Assembly (NCBI GenBank): GCA_947495425.1
Contig: CANLYR010000008.1
Location: 85,778-149,777, forward strand
Source: an uncultured Aquimarina sp.
Lineage (GTDB): Bacteria > Bacteroidota > Bacteroidia > Flavobacteriales > Flavobacteriaceae
Reading direction: 5' to 3'
DNA: 64,000 nucleotides
The translations under genes were made by a program, and so were the position numbers. The notes beneath the pieces are model-generated. The model searched no databases. It saw only the letters and a program-made list of their open reading frames with translations, and was not told the DNA's origin. Each line of letters starts with the position of its first letter. Within the stretch, counting starts at the first letter, position 1. Positions 48,101 through 56,600 of the stretch are shown piece by piece.

Positions 48101-48333
48101 TGAAGCATTCAGAAGGAAAGAAAATCTTAAAAAAAGATCATTCAGGCTTGTCCTTTGTAGGCAGGACATTAAAAAAAGAAATTGAAAAGGAAATTGAAGA
48201 ATGCCTAGAGAAACAAGAAAAAGAACTCAATAATGTTACTCAAATCATACATGAACAAGTCAGAATTAAATTCAAATCAGTAATTGAATTTCAAATGTAT
48301 ATATATAAACACATGGATATTAAAGCTCCTTAG
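48097..48333 (+). CDS. Small charged helical protein of unknown function
   Basis: A 78-residue product starting with an ATGA overlap with the four-TM gene. It is mostly helical and charged (TLKKEIEKEIEECLEKQEKE) with no signal peptide, so it is probably cytosolic. It may be a cytosolic partner of the membrane protein. It converges on the XRE gene. No family is recognised. Confidence 0.5.
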   Translation: MMKHSEGKKILKKDHSGLSFVGRTLKKEIEKEIEECLEKQEKELNNVTQIIHEQVRIKFKSVIEFQMYIYKHMDIKAP

Positions 48334-48342
48334 CTATTATTA

Positions 48343-48759
48343 TCAGCCATTATAGCCTTTTACAATCTTTACAACGTGAAATGCTGCATTTTTCTCCACC
48401 ATATTCGAAAAGGATTTCACTTTCATAAGTTCATCTTCATGGTTTACACAAAACAAAGCTAATTCTTCTAAGCTATTAAAATTTAATTTCTGATTAATAC
48501 GTTTTCTCTTTATCTCAACCATCTTCTCACTATCCACCAACATATCACCAATATCACGAATCAGCCATAAAGGATCAATCTCATCAAAAGCCTCCAGAAT
48601 TCCTTGCATTATTTTATCTCCAGCATTTCGCTTATCCTTTAAAACATCGCTTATGGTTTGGGCAGATACGTTAATCTTTTCAGCAAATTCTTTCTGATTT
48701 AGACCATAATAATCCATGATTTCTTTAATTTTTTCTTTCATAAGAGGATTATTAATCAA
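48343..48759 (-). CDS. XRE-family helix-turn-helix transcriptional regulator
   Basis: A 138-residue protein (or 132 from ATG 48741). The HTH_3 domain is at about 12-66: YYGLNQKEFAEKINVSAQTISDVLKDKRNAG. The C-terminal 70 residues are helical and may bind a partner or dimerise. The gene is transcribed away from a tiny plus-strand gene, with two perfect palindromes in the 135-base gap, so autoregulation is likely. Confidence 0.85.
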   Translation of the reverse strand: MINNPLMKEKIKEIMDYYGLNQKEFAEKINVSAQTISDVLKDKRNAGDKIMQGILEAFDEIDPLWLIRDIGDMLVDSEKMVEIKRKRINQKLNFNSLEELALFCVNHEDELMKVKSFSNMVEKNAAFHVVKIVKGYNG

Positions 48760-48774
48760 ATTAATACGCTTTTG

Positions 48775-48788
48775 GCTTATTAATAAGC
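48775..48788. promoter_or_regulatory. Palindromic operator candidate GCTTATTAATAAGC
   Basis: A perfect 14-base palindrome 16 bases upstream of the XRE start. It lies between possible -33 and -7 elements on the minus strand, an ideal position for autorepression by the XRE protein. Confidence 0.5.
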
Positions 48789-48856
48789 AATAGTTTTATT
48801 ATATTTGAGTTTATAAACAAATATATTAAAGAATTTATTTAATTAATGAAAATCAG

Positions 48857-48874
48857 TTGTGGAAATTTCCACAA
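48857..48874. promoter_or_regulatory. Palindromic operator candidate TTGTGGAAATTTCCACAA
   Basis: A perfect 18-base palindrome 21 bases upstream of the small 62-residue gene and about 100 bases upstream of the XRE gene. It may be the site of a dimeric regulator encoded nearby. Confidence 0.55.
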
Positions 48875-48894
48875 TTAAATACCAAAAATAGATT

Positions 48895-49083
48895 TTGAGA
48901 CCAAAAGGCAGAAAAAAAATAAAAGTCTGGCTTGTAAAATACGAGAGTATTTTAAATATAAGCGCTTTAGAGAAAGAACTAGGTATTAAGAGAGGTAGGA
49001 TACAAAAGTTCATTAAATATGATAGGAATTTGACAGACCAAGAAATTGAGTCAATTGAGGGTTACGTCAAAGGCATGTGTTAA
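48895..49083 (+). CDS. Small HTH-like protein
   Basis: A 62-residue protein with a TTG start. The sequence SALEKELGIKRGRIQKFIKYDRNLTDQEIESIEGYV resembles a short helix-turn-helix in which the second helix follows LGIKRGRI. It is probably a small DNA-binding partner or antirepressor acting with the divergent XRE protein. The 18-base palindrome lies immediately before it. No exact family is recognised. Confidence 0.5.
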   Translation: MRPKGRKKIKVWLVKYESILNISALEKELGIKRGRIQKFIKYDRNLTDQEIESIEGYVKGMC

Positions 49084-49131
49084 TTCAAAATTGATTTTTA
49101 AGGTAAAACCAGAAAACTTAAACAAAAAAAA

Positions 49132-49704
49132 ATGAAAGAGCAAGATCACATTTCTAAGAGAAATCAATTTATAAAGACTATTATCGAATCCATTCAAATG
49201 ACTGTGAGTGATTTTATGCTAAACTTAGCTAGTGAAGAATCTTATGAAAAAAATATCTATTGCTGGTCAATATCCCTTTTTGAGGAAAGAAAATCAATTG
49301 ATGAAGCTATAAAAATAGTACATAGAAGAAGAATGTCGGTGCTCTTAAGTTGTACAAACGAATTCGATATGAAGAATAAGATTTCTTTACATCGACAAAA
49401 AGTGATGAATAAACTGAAATTAGAACCAACATATTGCAAACTAAGCAAAAGTCAAAAACGATATTTTCAAGACAGTATTGACCGTTACATTGAGACTGAC
49501 TTATATAGTTATCCCGAAATTGTCGAAATGACTTTGGCACTTATTAAACGTACATTATCGGAACATCCCTCAAAATCGATTATCCCTAGTAGCCCTAAGC
49601 AGAAAAAAAATCTAACTAATACTAAAACTAATCTTATATCGAAGTGTCAAAAATACCTGGAACCAATGCTACTTTTAAACAAAACTATGCTGCGTTCTTC
49701 ATAA
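49132..49704 (+). CDS. Protein of unknown function
   Basis: A 190-residue, mainly helical, basic protein starting MKEQDHISKRNQFIKTIIES. No signal peptide or membrane segment is evident, and no family motif is recognised. It lies 48 bases downstream of the tiny HTH-like gene, and may be in the same unit. The C-terminus is Lys/Ser/Thr-rich. Confidence 0.45.
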   Translation: MKEQDHISKRNQFIKTIIESIQMTVSDFMLNLASEESYEKNIYCWSISLFEERKSIDEAIKIVHRRRMSVLLSCTNEFDMKNKISLHRQKVMNKLKLEPTYCKLSKSQKRYFQDSIDRYIETDLYSYPEIVEMTLALIKRTLSEHPSKSIIPSSPKQKKNLTNTKTNLISKCQKYLEPMLLLNKTMLRSS

Positions 49705-49943
49705 TTTAGTTTGAGTTTGTGGGTGAGTAACCTGCAAAGAAGATGTTGAGTGTTATTCTTATACTGTATACTATTGAAGTCTCTATCATCAATTCTTTTG
49801 TTAGGATTTCAGGGATGATTAGAGCTATTATTTTCTAAATATACCAATTTCAATGTATATCTCCCATCAGTACTTAAGTTAACACCCTAATATCTACAAA
49901 TTCAACTACACTACTAAACACTAACCAATAATAATTTACTAGT

Positions 49944-50432
49944 ATGACCACCTACGAAGATGAAATATTACACAAGTTTGTAAAACAATTTGACGGGATG
50001 CCAAAACTTACAGCGTATGATATTTTGCATAAGGTAGAAGCCTTGCTTCATCGGCATGAGTCTCCTATTGTATATAAACAGATAAAAGAAGAATTAAAAA
50101 GACAGGCCGAAACCAAAAATATCTATACAATCCATGAAAATGGATATTGTTACCTAGCTGATCGTTGTCATTATATCAATGTATACAAATTCAAATCTAT
50201 TTACCCTTCTTTTTTAAGTGGTCAGGACCTTTATTTTGCGTTAAGTAATGGGTACAAGTTGAACCCTTTGGATGATGAACATATATTTAAAGCTTTTAGA
50301 GATACTAATCTTGAATACATCATACGTGAATTTTTAAAAGATAACCATGTAAGAAAGAAAAACTCTAAAACCAATCGGCTCCTATTACTAGAATTGTTCG
50401 ACCAGATTGACCCTCCAAATAAAGTTGTTTGA
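49944..50432 (+). CDS. Protein of unknown function
   Basis: A 162-residue protein. It is mixed alpha/beta (DGMPKLTAYDILHKVEALLHRHE; IHENGYCYLADRCHYINVYKFKSI) and has no signal peptide. No family is recognised. The 239 bases upstream contain no gene. It is followed after 40 bases by another unknown gene in the same orientation. Confidence 0.45.
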   Translation: MTTYEDEILHKFVKQFDGMPKLTAYDILHKVEALLHRHESPIVYKQIKEELKRQAETKNIYTIHENGYCYLADRCHYINVYKFKSIYPSFLSGQDLYFALSNGYKLNPLDDEHIFKAFRDTNLEYIIREFLKDNHVRKKNSKTNRLLLLELFDQIDPPNKVV

Positions 50433-50472
50433 GTTTCCTCTGTTGTAATACTAAAATCTTAAAAACCAGCTT

Positions 50473-50943
50473 ATGATTTTTACTACTCCTATTTCAAAAC
50501 AAAGACAATGTTTAAAAAAACGAAACATATTCGAATTACGGTTTTATCACAAAACTTATAAGGTATGCGAAAATTCATTTAAACTCAATAAGTCTGTAAT
50601 GCAAATATTTAGTATAATTGCTTCCCCGAAACCTATTGAGCCTCAAAATAAGATCTATATGTACTTTACTCTATTTTGCGGGTATCATTGTTTTGCCTCA
50701 ATTTTATCTAGTTATCCCTTACAAGCTACTGCAGATATAGATAGCATCCTCTTAACATCCAGAACAACTAGGCCTTATGTTTCCTTAGAAAATCAGTTTC
50801 CATTAGCTATTGCTAAGCGTAGTCATATTATACATCTTACACAACCAAAATTCACTAAAGATCGATTAAACATTGAATATCCAAAGGATAATCAAATCGT
50901 TGCTAATTCACAAGAAGTTATTGCTGTTTTTAAAGGTATATAG
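50473..50943 (+). CDS. Protein of unknown function
   Basis: A 156-residue protein rich in Ser, Lys and Ile, with no signal peptide or recognisable motif. Segments such as KIYMYFTLFCGYHCFASIL are hydrophobic enough to be a core helix. It precedes the asparaginase-like gene by 48 bases, and may belong to the same operon. Confidence 0.4.
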   Translation: MIFTTPISKQRQCLKKRNIFELRFYHKTYKVCENSFKLNKSVMQIFSIIASPKPIEPQNKIYMYFTLFCGYHCFASILSSYPLQATADIDSILLTSRTTRPYVSLENQFPLAIAKRSHIIHLTQPKFTKDRLNIEYPKDNQIVANSQEVIAVFKGI

Positions 50944-50991
50944 GGCTTCGGTTTATTAAATCTAAAATGATTAATTATAAGAAAATAAGGA

Positions 50992-51483
50992 ATGATACAT
51001 ATAATAACAACAGGTGGAACAATCGGGGGTATTGAAAATGACACAGTAAATAATAAGGACATAAAATCAGAAGTTAATATCGAGATATTTTTCGGAACTG
51101 CCAATGTCTCTTTTGAATATAGTATCAATGAGGCTTTTAATAAAGACAGTCGATTAATAAACAATGAGGATAGACAATTATTAGCAGAAAAAATCCAAGC
51201 CTCTGAAGTTGACAAAATCTTGATTACTCATGGGACTTTTACTATGGCGAAGACAGCAGAATATCTGGGTGGCTTAAAGTTAGAAAAAACAATTGTTTTG
51301 GTAGGGTCAATCATTTTAGGTTCCAATCAAAATACTGATGCTCCTTTCAATCTTGGTTATGCAGTTGCTTCTCTTCAATTTTTAGATAAAGGAGTTTATA
51401 TTGCTATGAATGGGGAAGTTTTCGATTGGTTTAATGTATATAAAAATCTTGAGGAGAACAGATTTAAATTACGCAAGCTATAA
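50992..51483 (+). CDS. Single-domain asparaginase-like protein, catalytic Asp missing
   Basis: A 163-residue protein corresponding to the N-terminal domain of L-asparaginases only. TGGTIGG at 7-13 carries the first catalytic Thr (T10). The second motif reads THGTFTM (79-85); E. coli asparaginase has THGTDTM, so the Asp of the catalytic Thr-Lys-Asp set is replaced by Phe. LVGSIILGSNQNTDAPFNLGYAV matches the third conserved block. The C-terminal domain is absent. It is unlikely to hydrolyse asparagine as usual; it might bind a ligand. A membrane LuxR-type gene follows 21 bases later. Confidence 0.75.
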   Translation: MIHIITTGGTIGGIENDTVNNKDIKSEVNIEIFFGTANVSFEYSINEAFNKDSRLINNEDRQLLAEKIQASEVDKILITHGTFTMAKTAEYLGGLKLEKTIVLVGSIILGSNQNTDAPFNLGYAVASLQFLDKGVYIAMNGEVFDWFNVYKNLEENRFKLRKL

Positions 51484-51504
51484 CCCTAACTATAGAAGTA
51501 CAAT

Positions 51505-52410
51505 ATGTTTGACACTTCGATACATTGGACAACTTTTTTTTATTTACTTGTAGATGTGTTCATCGTTTTATTAGTATTCATTCGTTCCTTGATTTCTAAG
51601 TCATGGAGTATGCACAGATTTATTTGGCTAGGGTTTTTGTTTATTTTGTATAATACAACGGGAGGTTTTTTACCTTCAAAATTTTTCCCAGGACCGTTAA
51701 TTATCCAATATATTATTACTTATAGTGTGGCTATCATTTTATGTATGTTCATCATATACTATATCTATAAAGAATATGACATAGTAATCGTGAAATTTTA
51801 CTTTACGGTTCGTAATATTTCTATTTTACTTTCTGGTAGTTTTGTAGGGTTATTTCTAATTCCCTATTATATAACAAATTCATTATTCATTGCAAGAACT
51901 TCTTTTACTGTTCCAATTGCCCTAATCGGTTTTTACTTTTTATGGCTATTCCACAAAGAGCTTATCCGTGCCAAACAATTGGATAAATTTATGGTCAGAC
52001 GGAATAATCTTGCAATAGTAAGTATTGCCTCTATAGTGCTTTTGCCTATACTAACCCTAATAGGAGATTATCAATGGCTAACTTTTAGCATAATGAATAT
52101 TTCTTTTTATTCAATTACTTTAATAGAAATTGATAGATACTTATTCTTTTTAGAGAATAAACATAAAATTTATTCTTCATTAACTTCAGATGATGAGAAC
52201 TTTTCTATTGATTCAAAATTTATCTATTATGGATTAACCCCCCGAGAAATTGAAATAGCAATATCTATTTTAAACCGCAAATCATATAAAATTATTAGTG
52301 AAGATTTCTTTATTGCTGAAAAAACAGCTTCCAAACATGCTTCCAATATTTTTAAGAAAACGAAGGCCAAAAATAAAAAGGAATTTTTAAGAAAATTCAG
52401 TAGAGCTTAA
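51505..52410 (+). CDS. Membrane-bound LuxR-type transcriptional regulator
   Basis: A 301-residue protein with about seven N-terminal hydrophobic helices over residues 1-205 (for example FFYLLVDVFIVLLVFIRSLI) and a C-terminal LuxR/GerE-type HTH at about 238-300 (YYGLTPREIEIAISILNRKSYKIISEDFFI; ASKHASNIFKKTKAKNKKEFL). It resembles flavobacterial membrane regulators with a 6-7 TM sensor and a LuxR domain. The signal is unknown. It follows the asparaginase-like gene, which may be its ligand-binding partner, but this is inference. Confidence 0.78.
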   Translation: MFDTSIHWTTFFYLLVDVFIVLLVFIRSLISKSWSMHRFIWLGFLFILYNTTGGFLPSKFFPGPLIIQYIITYSVAIILCMFIIYYIYKEYDIVIVKFYFTVRNISILLSGSFVGLFLIPYYITNSLFIARTSFTVPIALIGFYFLWLFHKELIRAKQLDKFMVRRNNLAIVSIASIVLLPILTLIGDYQWLTFSIMNISFYSITLIEIDRYLFFLENKHKIYSSLTSDDENFSIDSKFIYYGLTPREIEIAISILNRKSYKIISEDFFIAEKTASKHASNIFKKTKAKNKKEFLRKFSRA

Positions 52411-53189
52411 AAATGTTTTTTAATCAATAATCCTCACCGGCACATTATACTGATTTATATTAATCAATTGTGTTTTAGATTTTTACATGCAAAATACGTA
52501 TTGATATACGTAAAAAATACGTGCATAAATACGTGCTTTTTGAACCGTTTTGTTGACCCTATAAATTAGATTTGACCTTATAATAATTTCAAAATATTTA
52601 ACATTTCTTACTATAAAAATTAACCTATTACAACTAAAACTATTCGATCAGATTGAACTCCTGTGATTAGTGAGTTGCCCAAAAAAATCAAATCTTTAAA
52701 ATGAAAAATACCTGCTAATGTTCTTTAATTAACTAAACTTTAACATCTAAGAATAACACAGTCTCGAAAAATGAAACGGTGATTTGTTATTCTTGCAGAT
52801 GAAGAGAAAATATGTTGCATACTGTTAATGCCTTTTACCCCTGAGTAGTGAGTACACCCTTTTCTACTGTATTTATAACCTTCGGCTTCGGTCAGGGTGC
52901 ATTACAAGCGTATCAAAGTAGAAAAGGGAGGGGTGGGGGCCTACTTGAGAGATTGTCATCATGATACATGGATTCCTAGTTAGGTAAGAAATGACAAGAA
53001 TGCAAAAGCATAGTAATAAATAAATAACAATGAGCTATATGAAAACAAATCAACTTTAATTACAAAAGGGTAGGACGAAATACTCTTTTATTTAGTAAAT
53101 CGACTGCTTCTGCCGAACTACAACTATCACAGGTTGTAGTACAGGAATCTGTATCCGCATATTTTAATTAACCATAAATAACAATAAAC
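52411..53189. other. Intergenic, structured repeats, no supported gene
   Basis: This 779-base stretch precedes the RHS operon. It holds a 12-bp inverted repeat (52857-52868 with 52917-52928) flanking a 48-base loop with CTTCGG motifs, followed by a G-rich run. Another 8-bp hairpin is at 53117-53140 (ACTACAAC/GTTGTAGT), 50 bases before the first gene. No coding frame with family features is seen. It may be an untranslated leader or a remnant of an older RHS locus. Confidence 0.5.
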
Positions 53190-53642
53190 ATGAAAAAATC
53201 ATTTCTTTTTGTAGTAGCGATGTCTTGCTTTCATTATATGCAGGCACAAAACCCTACAGAGACCAAACTAAAATTCACTTATGATGCCTCGGGCAATCAA
53301 ACCCTACGCGATCTTGCCTCAGCAGATGGTGGCGGAGGTGATGGACTTCCTGATGAGCCCCCGGTAGTTGACACTCCTGAACCTATAAGTCATCTAATTT
53401 ATGTTTCGCCAAACCCAACTGATGGAAAGGTTAACATAAGATGGGATTTACGTCATATAGGAAGAGTAACCCGCATAGAATTGATCAGTATGATTAACAG
53501 TCAACGAGAGGAAGTCACAATAGGTCCAGGAAACAGTGCATCCATTGATTTATCCTTAAAACCTTCGGGCTTATATGTAGTTTCCTTTCATATTAGTAGC
53601 AAAACAAATCGCGTCGTACAAAAGAAAATTATACGACTTTAA
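53190..53642 (+). CDS. Small T9SS-sorted protein with RHS-like motif
   Basis: A 150-residue protein with a signal peptide (about 1-19, cleavage after MQAQ). Just after it, LKFTYDASGNQTLRDLA is an RHS/YD-type motif, followed by a Gly/Pro-rich linker, and a type A T9SS C-terminal domain (ISHLIYVSPNPTDGKVNIRW, ending GLYVVSFHI and KKIIRL). It is 38 bases upstream of the large RHS gene. The RHS-like stretch plus sorting domain suggests it may help attach or export the RHS protein, which itself lacks such a domain. Confidence 0.75.
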   Translation: MKKSFLFVVAMSCFHYMQAQNPTETKLKFTYDASGNQTLRDLASADGGGGDGLPDEPPVVDTPEPISHLIYVSPNPTDGKVNIRWDLRHIGRVTRIELISMINSQREEVTIGPGNSASIDLSLKPSGLYVVSFHISSKTNRVVQKKIIRL

Positions 53643-53680
53643 TTACTAAACGAATCATTTCACACAATACTATCATCATT

Positions 53681-56600
53681 ATGAAATCTTTATATACATC
53701 TATATACGGGGTACTGTGCTTTTTGGTAAGCACCACAGTACTATACGCACAGGAGGATACAAATCTTAATCCTGTAGACGAATTTACCTACGAGTCGCAT
53801 CAGACCAATGTAGAAGAAATAGAAACCTTACCCCTTTCTGGTGTTGAGACTGCTACTGCTTCAGAAACTGCTACCCGATCCAGCAGCTCCGGGATCGGCG
53901 AAACCCCAGGTGCGCTTTCTGTATCGCTAACTGGTGGTGCTAATTATACCGTACCTATTGCGGTACCTCCAGGGGTTACTGGGGTAGCCCCAAGTATTGC
54001 CATTTCCTATAACAGCCAGGGCGGCAACGGCAGTGCCGGCTGGGGATGGAACCTCTCTGGAATATCTAGCATTACCAGAATCCCGGCCAACACATATCAT
54101 GATGGTACTATCGATCCGGTAGATTTTGATACCAAAGATCGATTTGCATTAGACGGGCAACGCTTGATCTTAAAGAGCGGAACCTATGGCGCAAATGGAG
54201 CAGTATACCAAACCGAGAAGTATTCGAACCTAAAAATCACCTCGCATGGCACTTCACCATATGGTGCATCGTACGGTCCTGCCTATTTTATAGTAAAATA
54301 TCCTGATGGATCTACAGCATACTATGGCAATGGCAACGGATCACGATCTCGATTAGAATATGCGATGTATGTATGGGACAACCCACAAGGGATCAGAATT
54401 AACTATCATTATAAAGTAATTTCTGGCGATAATAACACGATATCGATCGATAAAATCACCTACGGAGCGAAAAGCGCTGGTACTCCTATAAACGAAATCA
54501 GATTTGAATATAAAACCCGTTCCCGCCTCGAGCAATCTTTTGTAGGAAATGTAGATATCCAACGGAAAAACATCCTTAAAGGAATCAAGGTTTTTGGTAA
54601 CGGTACACCCTACAGAAACTATGTGATTGGTCACAATACTTCGGGATTGGGGTATGATCGAGTTGCTTCGATACAAGAAAAAACAGGAGACAATAGTCAA
54701 GCGCATAGTCCAATCACATTTACCTATCCTACTACATTTTCTTCGGTAGGTCATACACAAGTCACTTCGAATCTTGGTCTAGTAAATATTGAAAAACGAA
54801 CTGCAGCACAGGTATCGCTAGATCTTACCGGTAACGGAAAAACCGATTTTTTAATCTACCCCAGAACCGATAAAAATAAATTGTGGTTATTTAAGAATAA
54901 TGATTTTAGACGAACCTATACGATCAATACCGGTGTTTTTGAAGATGTATTTCCTGTAAAATTGCTGAATGACCAAAATAAACTACTTCCGGGTATGGGA
55001 CTTACTGTGATTCAAAGAAGCGGATCACGCAGGGTAAATCTAAAAGTATATAGTAACGAACCATCTAATGCGTTGAGTCTGCAATACACCAAAGGATGGA
55101 GTCTTCCAACCTATAACGATCAAAACAGTTGCGAGAGTACAGGAAGTAGGACTAGAACCATTCCACAACGTTATGTGTCAGGAGATTTTAACGGTGATGG
55201 TCTTAGCGATGTGATTGCTATCAGTAAACCCTATTCCTTTAGAAGCTGTATCCCCGAAGACCCTTGTGATAGCCCGATTGATGTACCCGAACCAGGAGGT
55301 GAAGAAAATAATACAATTCGATCCAGTAACTGTTGCTATTGTGATAGCTATCCTTCTAGAGGGGGTTGGGTAAGTTTTATTAATCTAGATCGCCGCATAA
55401 CTAGCGGATATTCTAATCGTGCCGGACGTATACGCAACACGATTAAAGATACAGATCAGATCCTGACAATGGATGTAAATGGCGATGGTAAAACCGATAT
55501 TGTACACCTAACCAAGAGCAGAGCCTATATCTATATGCTAAATAGCAGCAACGAGCTCGAGTTTATTAGTGAAACCGCAAGTGGATATATTAAAACCAGT
55601 ACACAACCATTAGTAGGGGATTATAACGGCGATGGCAAAGGAGATATTATGATTCCTGATGCTGCTAATTCTAACAGGTTTAACATACTGCTCTCCAGAG
55701 GTACCCAATTTTATGTTACTCAACGTGCTTTTAACTTTTCGTATGGCACTGATTATTATGATCCCAGAAATGGACAGTTTGATGGATATAACTTAATTCC
55801 CGTGGATATCAACGGCGATGGCAAAACCGATATTATTGATTATCGTACAGTCACTAAAAACAGTAGTAGTACGGGCACACAAGAAATACGTGTCTATAAT
55901 AACAAAAATACAAATGGAGAATTATTGCAGTTCACTCCGGGTGGCAATAAACAAATTACTAGTTCTCTAAAACATTATCCGCTACCTATGTTTTTATCTG
56001 CTGATCAGCGTAATGGATCTCTCGAGTTTGCATCCATTAGTAATCAATCGATTTCTTCTTTTAGTTTTGCTCTGGATCACAGAAAAGATATGGCGCTGCT
56101 ACAGGTATCCAACAACGGGGTAGAACAACGCATATATTATGGGGATCTGGTTTCGGTTGAGCCGCAGGATGGTGTTGATTTTTTATATACCAGAGGCTTG
56201 GATCAGATTTATCCCTACGCAGATGTTGTTAGCTTGCCAGGTATCAAACTAGTAAGCTATATCGAGCGTAAGGTACCACAAGCTTCAGATATATCGACCT
56301 TGCGACAAGATTTTCATTACAAGGGTGCAGTTACTCACCTTGGCGGCTTAGGTTTTATAGGCTTTCAATACACCTCCCGCAGTAACTGGCATGCAGATGA
56401 TGGCTATCTTATCTATGACAACACCACTTTTGATCTACAACGTAGAGGCGCGGTCACAGATACCTACAGTACTCCTTATACCCAACGATTTGGTAGTATC
56501 CCCTCTGATTATATCACCAAAACAAAAAATGTATATGAGTATACCGAAGCAAGCAATAAAAGTTTTACTCATACCTTAACTTCGTCTACCACCCAAAATC

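Noticed and set aside
46298..53189. Integrated element inserted at tRNA-Leu
   Set aside because: No integrase gene and no second copy of the tRNA 3' end was seen in the window. An island is likely, but an integrative element is not shown.
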